A stretch of DNA of 64,000 nucleotides. Source: an uncultured Acidimicrobiaceae bacterium. Its GTDB lineage: Bacteria > Actinomycetota > Acidimicrobiia > Spongiisociales > UBA5794. Below, in pieces: positions 54,121-64,000 of the stretch. Under the pieces are notes generated by a model that worked only from the letters and a program-made list of their open reading frames with translations, was not told the DNA's origin and ran no database searches. The translations under genes were made by a program, and so were the position numbers. Positions within the stretch are counted from its first letter, which is position 1. Each line of letters opens with the position of its first letter. The stretch covers positions 1 through 64,000 of the forward strand of contig CAMYMC010000008.1 of the NCBI GenBank assembly GCA_947259365.1, given 5' to 3'.

Positions 54121-55070
54121 CCGGGCGCCGCGTCGCCGGCCCATCACCCACCACGGCAGTAGCCGTGTCGCTTGCGATCCTCGCCTCGTTTCTGTGGGCG
54201 ACGTCGTTCATCTACATCAAGATCGGACTCGAGGACATCCCGCCGCTCACGTTCGCGGCGCTCCGGTACCTCATCGGCGCGGTGACGCTTGCCATGTTCC
54301 GGATGAGCCGGCCGCCTGCACCATGGAAGCTCGACCGTGACACGTCGATCCTGCTCGTCGTGCTCGGGCTCGTCCTCTACGCCCTCATTCCCGCCTTCAT
54401 GTTCCTCGGGCTCGACCGGGCCGAGGCGGTCACGTTCAACTTCGTGTTCCAGGCCGGGATCCCGCTCGTTCTCGCCCTGAGCGCGGGCATGATCCTGCGC
54501 GAACCGACATCGTGGTGGGAATGGGGTGGCGTCGGCGTCGTCATCGCCGGCATGTATGTGTTCTTCCCCGCCCTGCCCGCCGGGGACGAAGCCGCCGGAG
54601 TCATGCTCGCCGCCGGCGCGGCCATCGCCATCGGCGGGTCGAACCTCATCCAGAGGGCGATCATGCGGACCCAGACGATCTCGAGCCTCGACGCCACGAT
54701 GATCCCCATGGCGCTCGGCTCGGCGACGCTGCTCGTCATCGCCCTCATCGTCGAGGACTTCCCGGCTCTCGACGGCTCTGCGCTCTCGCTGCTCCTCGTG
54801 CTCGGCGTCGTCAACACGGCGTTTGCCTTCACGATCTGGCACCAGGCGATGCGCACCCTCAACGCGCTCCATGCCGGCGTCATCGCCTCGGCGCAGATCG
54901 TCGAGGTCGCCGTCATGGCGTGGTGGTTCCTCGGGGAGAGCCTGACCGCCGGTCGCGTCGTCGGCTCCGTCCTCGTCCTCGCCGGGATCACCGTCGTCCA
55001 CGTCTCGAAGGCGAACGCCGCGAGGCGAGCCGCTCCGGTCCCTCCCGAGCCGGCAACCATCGCACCCTGA
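54117..55070 (+). CDS. EamA/DMT-family transporter
   Basis: The 317-residue, ten-helix protein opens with SLAILASFLWATSFIYIKIGLEDIPPLTF, the usual EamA start, and repeats the fold in its second half (GVVNTAFAFTIWHQAMRTLNALHAGV). Its GTG overlaps the stop of the deoxyribosyltransferase-kinase gene, so a role in nucleoside or base movement is possible, but this rests on context alone. Confidence 0.87.
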   Translation: MTGRRVAGPSPTTAVAVSLAILASFLWATSFIYIKIGLEDIPPLTFAALRYLIGAVTLAMFRMSRPPAPWKLDRDTSILLVVLGLVLYALIPAFMFLGLDRAEAVTFNFVFQAGIPLVLALSAGMILREPTSWWEWGGVGVVIAGMYVFFPALPAGDEAAGVMLAAGAAIAIGGSNLIQRAIMRTQTISSLDATMIPMALGSATLLVIALIVEDFPALDGSALSLLLVLGVVNTAFAFTIWHQAMRTLNALHAGVIASAQIVEVAVMAWWFLGESLTAGRVVGSVLVLAGITVVHVSKANAARRAAPVPPEPATIAP

Positions 55071-55076
55071 GGTCGC

Positions 55077-55541
55077 TCAGCGGCGCCCTTTGGCGCGTTC
55101 GATCTCCCGCCGCTGCTCGCGCTCTCTGAGCTTCTGGCGCTTGTCGTATTTGCGCCGGCCCCTGGCGAGGCCGATCTCGACCTTCGCCAGGCCGCGGACG
55201 AAATACACCGAGAGCGGCACGAGGGTCAGCCCTCGCTCCTGCACCTTGCCGACGAGCGCCGCCAGCTCCCGCCTGCGAAGGAGCAGCTTGCGGGGTCGCT
55301 CCGGATCGTGGCCCCCGTCGCGAGCGAACCGGTAGGGAGAGATGTGGATGTTCTCGAGCCACAGCTCGCCGCCTCTCAGCTCGGCATACCCGTCCTTGAG
55401 CTGGACCTGGGAGGCGCGCAGCGACTTCACCTCGGATCCGGTGAGGACGATGCCGCACTCATACGTCTCGAGAATCTCGAAGTCGCGCCGGGCGCGGCGG
55501 TTGGTCGCGACGACCTTGCGGCCGGTGTCGGCGGAGCCCAT
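55077..55541 (-). CDS. smpB: SsrA-binding protein SmpB
   Basis: The 154-residue tmRNA partner has TNRRARRDFEILETYECGIVL, TGSEVKSLR and the C-terminal basic tail (RGRRKYDKRQKLREREQRRE) that enters the mRNA channel. Start at ATG 55541. It follows ftsX by 58 nt, the common actinobacterial ftsE-ftsX-smpB order, with ssrA 2.3 kb away. Confidence 0.97.
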   Translation of the reverse strand: MGSADTGRKVVATNRRARRDFEILETYECGIVLTGSEVKSLRASQVQLKDGYAELRGGELWLENIHISPYRFARDGGHDPERPRKLLLRRRELAALVGKVQERGLTLVPLSVYFVRGLAKVEIGLARGRRKYDKRQKLREREQRREIERAKGRR

Positions 55542-55599
55542 CGCGCGAAACCCTACAGCGCGGCTCCGGTGCACCGGCGGGAAGCGCCGCGGACACCGG

Positions 55600-56481
55600 T
55601 CACGTGCGGATGTAGCGGTGCACCGCCAGGCTGATCGCGCTCCCGATCGCCCCGACTGCGATGCCGAAGAGCACGACGACTGCGCCCCAGCGGGCGACGA
55701 AGGCGCCGCCGACGTCGAGCGTGATGAACTCGGGGAGGTCGGTGAGCCGGTCCAGCGTCAGGTTGTAGAGCACTGCGGCCGTCCCGACGGCGAGGAGCCC
55801 GCCGAGGAAGCCCTCGAGCATGCCCTCGAGGAGGAACGGCGTCCGCACGAACCAGTTGCTCGCCCCGACCAGCTTCATGATCTCGATCTCCTCGCGCCTG
55901 GCGTAGATCGCCATGTGGATCGTATTGGCGATGAGGGCGATGGCGGCAACGCCGAGCGCCAGGGCGAGGATCCAGAACACGAACCGCAACGCATCACGCA
56001 CCGCGATGAACCGGTTGACCGTGTCCCCGGCGGAGATGACGTCGGTGATGCCGGGCGTGCCGGCCAGCCGGGCCGCGATCGTGTCGTAGCTGTCGAGCTC
56101 CACGGGCCTGATCCGGAACGACGCCGGGATGATGCTGGGGTCCTCCCGGATGAGCTCGAGCGACGCCGGGTCGTCCTCGAACAGCTCGAGCGCGACCTCG
56201 AACGCCTCGGCCTTCGACAGGAAGAAGACATCGGCGACCTCGTCCCAACCGGCGATCGTCGCCTGCAACCCCTGGATGTCGCGCATGTTGTCCGAGATGA
56301 AGGCCTCGACCCTGACGTCATCGGACCACTGGGCCGTGTTGATCCGTGCGATCTCCCCGAACACGAGCGTGCCGAACGTGAGCGACAGCGAGATGAACAC
56401 GGCGAGGATCGCCCCGAGCACGACGAGGGCGTTGCGGCCCATGTTGCGAAACGACTCGGCGACGACGTACTGGATGCGCAT
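55600..56481 (-). CDS. ftsX: cell division ABC-type permease FtsX
   Basis: The 293-residue protein has four membrane helices with a large loop after the first ([25 protein letters not shown] start). FtsX, driven by FtsE, switches on cell-wall hydrolases at division. The start shares one base with the ftsE stop. Confidence 0.95.
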   Translation of the reverse strand: MRIQYVVAESFRNMGRNALVVLGAILAVFISLSLTFGTLVFGEIARINTAQWSDDVRVEAFISDNMRDIQGLQATIAGWDEVADVFFLSKAEAFEVALELFEDDPASLELIREDPSIIPASFRIRPVELDSYDTIAARLAGTPGITDVISAGDTVNRFIAVRDALRFVFWILALALGVAAIALIANTIHMAIYARREEIEIMKLVGASNWFVRTPFLLEGMLEGFLGGLLAVGTAAVLYNLTLDRLTDLPEFITLDVGGAFVARWGAVVVLFGIAVGAIGSAISLAVHRYIRT

Positions 56482-57326
56482 CAGCGATCGCCGCCGTCAT
56501 CGCGGCCGTCGCCGTTGCTGGCTCCGCCGTCGGCGTCGGGAGGCGGCTGTGGATCGGGCTCATCCGGAGAGACCGGGGATTCCCCGGCGGGCTCCGGTGG
56601 CGGAGTCGGCGCCGTAGCGGCCGGCGGGGCGGCAGGCTGCTCGTCGGTGCGCTGGTACACGCCACGGCTCTGGTCGCGGACCATCCGCCCTCTCTCGAGC
56701 TGGACGACGCGGCGGCGCATCGCATCGACGATGGCGTGGTCGTGAGTCGCCATGACGACCGTCGTCCCCGTCCGGTTGATCCGGTCGAGGATCCTCATGA
56801 TGCCGACCGACGTGCCCGGGTCGAGGTTGCCCGTCGGCTCGTCGGCGAGCACGATGAGCGGCCGGCTCACGAACGCCCTCGCGATCGAGACCCGCTGCTG
56901 CTCGCCCCCCGAGAGCTGTTTGGGATATCGATCCGATTTCGCCGACAGGCCGACGAGCTTGAGCACCTGGGGCACTTGAGCGTCGACGACGTGGCGGGCC
57001 CGCCCGGTGACCTCGAGGGCGAAGGCCACGTTCTCGAAGACGGTCTTGTTCGGCAGGAGCTTGAAGTCCTGGAACACCGTTCCGATGGACCGGCGCAGGT
57101 GCGGCACCTTCCAGTTGGGGAGCTTCGACGCGTGCTTGCCGGCGATCCAGATATCGCCGGCCGACGGGCGCTCCTCCCGCATCATGAGCCGGAGCAGGGT
57201 CGACTTGCCGGAGCCCGAAGGGCCGACGAGGAAGACGAACTCGCCCTTGGAGATGTCGAGGCCCACATCCTTGACGGCCAGAACGCTGCCGTCGTAGACC
57301 TTCGTGACGTTCTGAAGACGGATCAT
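56481..57326 (-). CDS. ftsE: cell division ATP-binding protein FtsE with Pro-rich tail
   Basis: The ABC ATPase has Walker [10 protein letters not shown], signature [14 protein letters not shown] and Walker [11 protein letters not shown]. At 281 residues it is about 50 longer than usual because of a Pro/Asp/Gly-rich tail after about residue 225. ATG 57326 gives [14 protein letters not shown]. It pairs with ftsX (TGATG) and follows prfB, the classical order. Confidence 0.95.
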   Translation of the reverse strand: MIRLQNVTKVYDGSVLAVKDVGLDISKGEFVFLVGPSGSGKSTLLRLMMREERPSAGDIWIAGKHASKLPNWKVPHLRRSIGTVFQDFKLLPNKTVFENVAFALEVTGRARHVVDAQVPQVLKLVGLSAKSDRYPKQLSGGEQQRVSIARAFVSRPLIVLADEPTGNLDPGTSVGIMRILDRINRTGTTVVMATHDHAIVDAMRRRVVQLERGRMVRDQSRGVYQRTDEQPAAPPAATAPTPPPEPAGESPVSPDEPDPQPPPDADGGASNGDGRDDGGDR

Positions 57327-57479
57327 TCGGCTCGATTCACCTCTGGGGAGCGGCAGGCGTGATCCGGGCCCGCGCCGGGGTCCTTCCGCCGCCGGCGCGG
57401 CATGGTAAACCCGCAGCCCGCCTACACAAACCACCCCCGAGGAGACCCGGCGTGGCCGCTCGGGAGCGGTGAGCAGCGA

Positions 57480-58593
57480 TCAGGATTGCTCTGCCTCCGC
57501 CCGGCGCCACTGCAGGTACGCGTCGACGAACCGTCCGATGTCGCCGTCGAGCACACCCCCGACGTTGCCCACCTCGAGATCGGTTCGGAGGTCCTTCACC
57601 ATCTGGTAGGGCTGGAGCACGTACGAGCGGATCTGGCGCCCCCACCCCGCCTCGGTCTGCTCCCCGCGGATCTCGGCGAGCTCTTTCTCCTTCTCCGCGC
57701 GGGCGTGCTCGGCGAGGCGTGCCTTGAGGATCTGCATGGCCCGGTTCTTGTTCTGCAGCTGGGACCGCTCGTTCTGGCAGGCCACGACGATGCCGGTCGG
57801 GAGGTGGGTGATGCGGACCGCCGAATCCGACGTGTTGACGTGCTGGCCGCCGGCCCCCTGGGACCGGTACGTGTCGATGCGGAGGTCGTCCGGATCGATC
57901 TCGATCTCGGCGTCTTCCACCTCCGGGATGACGTCGACGCCGGCAAACGACGTGTGCCGCCGCGCGTTCGCGTCGAAGGGGCTGATCCGCACGAGCCGGT
58001 GGACCCCTCGCTCGGATTCGAGCGTGGCATAGGCGTGGTCCCCGCGCACCGTGAGGGTGGCGGACTTGATCCCGGCCTCGTCACCCGGCTGGATCTCGTC
58101 GATCTCGACCTCGAGGTCGGAGCGCTCGAGGAAGCGGGCGTACATCCGAAGCAGCATCTCCGCCCAGTCCTGGGCATCGACGCCGCCGGCCCCGGCATGG
58201 ATCGACACGATCGCCGGGTGGTCGTCGTACTCGCCGAAGTACAGGCTCTCCCGCTCGAGCTCCTCCAGCGCGTCTTCGAGCTGGCGCAGCTCGGCGACGA
58301 CGTCGGCGATCGTCGCGCCGTCGCCTTCCTCTTCGGCCATCTCGAGGAAGACCTCGGCGTCGTCGATGCGCTGGGTGAGGTCGCCGACGCCGCCCACCGT
58401 CCGCTCGAAGCGGGACAGCTTTCGGGTGACCTCGAGCGCCTCGGCCTGGTCGTCCCAGAGGTCCGGCGCAGAGGCGCGCTCTCTCAGCTGATCGAGCTCT
58501 GCGACCTTGCCCTCGACGTCAAAGGAACCTCCGGGCGTCGTCGAGACGGGAGCGGAGCTCTTTGATGAGGGCGCGGGGGTCGATGTCGTTCAT
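57480..58593 (-). CDS. prfB: peptide chain release factor 2 (programmed +1 frameshift)
   Basis: RF2 reads UAA and UGA. ATG 58593 starts MNDIDPRALIKELRSRLDD; codon 25 is an in-frame TGA (58521-58519). Shifting +1 at CTT-TGA-C gives FL-DVEGKVAELDQL and then the whole 370-residue protein. Motifs: RISPFDA (the RF2 SPF) and AGGQHVN (GGQ). The gene is complete; programs that ignore the shift would start it later, at MGGVGDL. Confidence 0.95.
58518..58532 (-). promoter_or_regulatory. prfB autoregulatory frameshift site
   Basis: GGAGG (58532-58528), a 3-nt spacer and CTT-TGA-C reproduce the classic RF2 site (Shine-Dalgarno-like sequence, slippery CUU, UGA, C). Low RF2 favours the shift and so raises RF2. 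Confidence 0.93.
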
Positions 58594-58662
58594 GGGCTCG
58601 TGATGGTACCGGCCGCGCCCGCCGTCACCGGGCAACGTCGGTCGCCGGTGGCGGCCGCCCGC

Positions 58663-61314
<2,652 letters not shown>

Positions 61315-61370
61315 CGGACGCGAATACTAGGGACGGGCCAGAGCTGTGGGAACACACCCGCGGTTCGGGG

Positions 61371-62705
61371 CTATTGCCCCTCGACCTCCGCCAAGCGCTC
61401 GAGAAGCGAGGCCGGATCGAGGCCCGCCGTCTGCGGCAGCAGCTGACCGAGGACCCTGTCCGGCTGGACCTCGAACGGCTCCGGGTCGACATCGGAACCG
61501 CCGCGATCGCGAACGAGCAGCGTCTCGAGCGGTGCTCCGAGCTCCACCGAGGGGGCGGTGACCACGACGACGCTGCCGTCGTCGACGCGGAGAATGGAGC
61601 CCGGCGGGTACAGGCCCATCATCCTGATGAACAAGCGAACGAGGTCCGGGTCGTAATGAGACCCGGCGTTGGAGAGGAGCACCTGGAGGGCCCGGTGCGG
61701 CGTCTCGGCGCGCCGGTACGAGCGCCGGGTCGTGATGGCATCGTAGGTGTCCGAGATCGACACGACGCGGGAGAACACGTGAGGCCGTCCATCCCGGGTG
61801 ACCCGGGGGTAGCCGCTGCCGTCGTAGCGGGCATGATGCTCGAAGGCCACGGTGGCCGCGATCTCGTGGCCCGGCCCTCCCGCAGACATGATGGCGAGCG
61901 CACCCTCCTGGGGATGGATCGTGATCTCCTTCCACTGCTCGTCGCTGAGGTGGCCCGGGTAGTTGAGCACCGCCGTCGAGACCGCGACCTTGCCGATGTC
62001 GTGGAGGACTGCGCCGACCCCGACCGGAACGAGGTGCTCCTTGTCGACACCGACCAGGCGCCCGACCGCAAGGGAGAGGATGCACGTATTGACCGAATGG
62101 AAGAAGGTGTACTCGTCGTGGCTCTTCACCGTCGACAGCAGCAGCGAGGCGTTGCCATGGGACACCGACGTCTCGAAGAGCCCCTCGACCGCCTCGATGA
62201 CGCCCGTCAGCTCGAACGTCCCCTGGCTCGCCATCGTGCCGGTGACGACCCTCAGCGCGTCGAGCGACCCGCGATACGAGGCACGCAGGCCTTCCATCGA
62301 CGAGGAGGTCACGTCGCTGGCGGTGAGGAAGACCTCGTTGAGGAGGACCGTCCCGTCGGCGGGGAGGTCGTCGCTCAGCGCCCCGATGAACGCGGCGAGG
62401 TCCAGGAGGTCCTGCGACGAGACCGGACGGATGAGCTTCACCGATTCGACGCCGCGCGCCTGCATCTCACGCATGAGGACGTGGTACTCGAGGGACGTAT
62501 GGGGCAGCAGTGCCCGGTTGTGGTAATACGCGTTGTCGAGGACCGTGAGGACGACCTCGCCGTCGTCTCCGACGAGGTCGCCGGCGGCGTCGGTGGCGGA
62601 CGCGATCGCCTCGTCAGTGAGCGGATGACCCACGGGGAAGAGTCCGACCTGGCGCACGAGCCGACGCAAGGCCTTGAGGAACGCCGCCGGGAGTCTCTCG
62701 TTCAT
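61371..62705 (-). CDS. HD-GYP-domain phosphodiesterase-like protein
   Basis: The 444-residue protein has an N-terminal helical region (1-175) with no recognised sensor and an HD-GYP domain with HSVNTC, VLHDIGK, IHPQEGA and HHARYDGSGYP. All metal and GYP residues are present, so hydrolysis of a cyclic dinucleotide such as c-di-GMP is plausible. A beta-rich C-terminal part follows (about 350-444). Its start overlaps the stop of the HEAT-repeat gene (ATGA). Confidence 0.88.
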   Translation of the reverse strand: MNERLPAAFLKALRRLVRQVGLFPVGHPLTDEAIASATDAAGDLVGDDGEVVLTVLDNAYYHNRALLPHTSLEYHVLMREMQARGVESVKLIRPVSSQDLLDLAAFIGALSDDLPADGTVLLNEVFLTASDVTSSSMEGLRASYRGSLDALRVVTGTMASQGTFELTGVIEAVEGLFETSVSHGNASLLLSTVKSHDEYTFFHSVNTCILSLAVGRLVGVDKEHLVPVGVGAVLHDIGKVAVSTAVLNYPGHLSDEQWKEITIHPQEGALAIMSAGGPGHEIAATVAFEHHARYDGSGYPRVTRDGRPHVFSRVVSISDTYDAITTRRSYRRAETPHRALQVLLSNAGSHYDPDLVRLFIRMMGLYPPGSILRVDDGSVVVVTAPSVELGAPLETLLVRDRGGSDVDPEPFEVQPDRVLGQLLPQTAGLDPASLLERLAEVEGQ

Positions 62706-64000
62706 CTGGCCCTCCCCTGCAGTGCCTGGCGGGCGGCGTCGCGAACCGCTCGCGATCCGCCCTTCACGCTGAAGCGCTTCCGCGCCAGCCCCTCGACCGC
62801 CCCGCGGGCTTCCGGTGTGTGCCGTCCCGCCAGGATCCCTACGACGGCGACCGCGACGTCGGAGCGGAGCCGGTCCGCCTCGATCTCCCGAACGAGCAGC
62901 CGGTCGAGCTCTGCGGACTCGGTGGCGCGTATGAGCGCCGCCGCCGCGTTGCGAACTCGCTCGTTGGCGTCGGAGAGCGCCCGCACGAGCATCGGCGCCG
63001 CCCCGTCCCGCTGGATGCGGACAAGTCCGCGCAGCGCCTCTGCGCGGACCCGGTGGTCATCGTGGGAGATGAGCTGGCGCAGGGCCGGCGCCGCCTCCTG
63101 CTTGTTGGTCTTGGCGAGCACCGTGGCAAGGTTCCGCAGTACGAACCACGGCTGACCGGCGAGGTGCTGCTCCACTGCCTTCGGATCCGGCGTCGCCGCC
63201 CGCGCCAGGAGCGACGTCAACATCTTGCGAGCGTGCGCATCCTCCTCGCGGGCGAGCAGGTCGACGAGCGGGCCGATGATCGCGGGACCGATGACCTCGA
63301 CGAGGTGGAACGCATCCTCGGACGGTTCGGCGCCCTGCTCCTCCTCGAGGAGGAGCCGCAGCGTCTCACGGCCGGCGACACGCTCGAGGGCCTCCCGCAC
63401 CTCGGTGTCCCGTTCCGCCGCATAGGGTGGGTCGCGGAGGATGTCATCGAGAAGGTCGCGTCCCGGCTGCCACTCGCCGTCGCGGAGGTAGCGGGAGACC
63501 CGACCCGTCCACACCCGGAGCACCCGCCCGAAGCGCTCGTCGCGATCCTCGCACTCGAGGAGCCCCCGCAAGACGGTCGTGCCCATCAAATAGTCGTCGA
63601 TCGTCTTCGACATGACACCCCGGAGGCCGATGAGCATCTCCTGGGCGGCCGGTCGGTCTGTGGTCGCGCTGGCGAGCACCTCGCCGATGCGCGCCGCGAC
63701 GGCCTGGCGGGCGGACGCCACCGCGCTCGACGCGGTGAGCCCTTCGCCGGTCTCACCCGGCCTTCCGGCCTCGCTGCCGACGACGACCGCGTAGGCGTTG
63801 AGCGCCTCCTGACCCCGTGCGGTGAGCTCGGGGATGTAGTCGGCGAGGTCTGCACCGGAGAGTTGGTCGAGAAACAGCTGGTGCGCCGTGGACTCGGTAT
63901 CGGCGAGGATCGACTCGAGAACCATGAGCTGGGCCGGTCGTCGTAGATGGAAGAACGCCTCGAGGAACGTGCGGAAGCCCTTCCACGGGTCGGTCGCTCC
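62702..64000 (-). CDS. HEAT-repeat protein (5' partial)
   Basis: The frame is open to the right edge, so at least 432 residues are seen and the N-terminus is missing. The C-terminal half is a run of HEAT-like helical repeats (LRQLISHDDHRVRAEALRGL, LVRALSDANERVRNAAAALI). The N-terminal visible part is helical with no known motif. It is coupled to the HD-GYP gene and probably serves as its protein-interaction partner; inference from overlap only. Confidence 0.75.
   Translation of the reverse strand, partial: GATDPWKGFRTFLEAFFHLRRPAQLMVLESILADTESTAHQLFLDQLSGADLADYIPELTARGQEALNAYAVVVGSEAGRPGETGEGLTASSAVASARQAVAARIGEVLASATTDRPAAQEMLIGLRGVMSKTIDDYLMGTTVLRGLLECEDRDERFGRVLRVWTGRVSRYLRDGEWQPGRDLLDDILRDPPYAAERDTEVREALERVAGRETLRLLLEEEQGAEPSEDAFHLVEVIGPAIIGPLVDLLAREEDAHARKMLTSLLARAATPDPKAVEQHLAGQPWFVLRNLATVLAKTNKQEAAPALRQLISHDDHRVRAEALRGLVRIQRDGAAPMLVRALSDANERVRNAAAALIRATESAELDRLLVREIEADRLRSDVAVAVVGILAGRHTPEARGAVEGLARKRFSVKGGSRAVRDAARQALQGRAR

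Overview
The window is a GC-rich, gene-dense piece of a bacterial chromosome. It suggests an actinobacterium, most likely an Acidimicrobiia-like lineage. The reasons are the high-GC codon use, frequent GTG and TTG starts, many 1-4 nt stop/start overlaps, the actinobacterial style of the transcriptional ATPase, SecA and RNase E/G genes, and a complete MreBCD-RodA-PBP2 elongasome. The class-level placement is an inference, because no rRNA is present. Most genes are core housekeeping genes. I see no prophage, insertion sequence or CRISPR array.

Layout. Positions 1-6754 hold a four-gene, translationally coupled membrane operon: an ATPase/TPR/PAP2/kinase fusion cut by the left edge, a lipoprotein, a flippase-like protein and a PAP2 phosphatase. 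A c-type cytochrome, a lipoprotein, a decayed MaoC-type dehydratase and an EamA transporter follow (6768-9457). Then come tRNA-Ala and a minus-strand set rsfS, an LCP/LytR_C protein, nadD and an M23-family protein (9768-12543). Next are a crotonase, a response regulator, a VWA/MoxR pair and a secreted nuclease (12614-18177). The block 18414-25460 reads, on the minus strand, rng, rplU, rpmA, obgE, proB, a GNAT acetyltransferase and a divergent proA. After tdk comes the cell-shape and core block mreB-mreC-mreD-mrdA-rodA, with valS, folC and ndk upstream of it (26715-36830). An amidohydrolase is followed by clpX, clpP and tig (38543-41909), and then four minus-strand and two plus-strand tRNAs.

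The most interesting object lies between those tRNA groups at 42563-42925. It is a DsrE-family gene interrupted by one in-frame TGA exactly where the redox CxxC cysteine is expected, with a hairpin of bacterial-SECIS size and spacing just downstream. It is a strong selenoprotein candidate. 

The right third carries an acyltransferase-like membrane protein, rdgB-rph, an MBL/M67/DUF2007 operon, arginine deiminase, a YbaK-type deacylase, a thioesterase, tmRNA (ssrA), a nucleoside deoxyribosyltransferase-kinase fusion, smpB, ftsX-ftsE, prfB with its programmed frameshift, secA, an HD-GYP protein and a HEAT-repeat protein cut by the right edge.

Connections: ssrA and smpB (trans-translation) lie 2.3 kb apart. 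ClpX/ClpP, which degrade tagged proteins, and trigger factor lie elsewhere in the same window. ndk, tdk and the deoxyribosyltransferase-kinase fusion all serve nucleotide salvage. FtsEX and the M23 and LCP-like proteins, with the elongasome, serve envelope growth.
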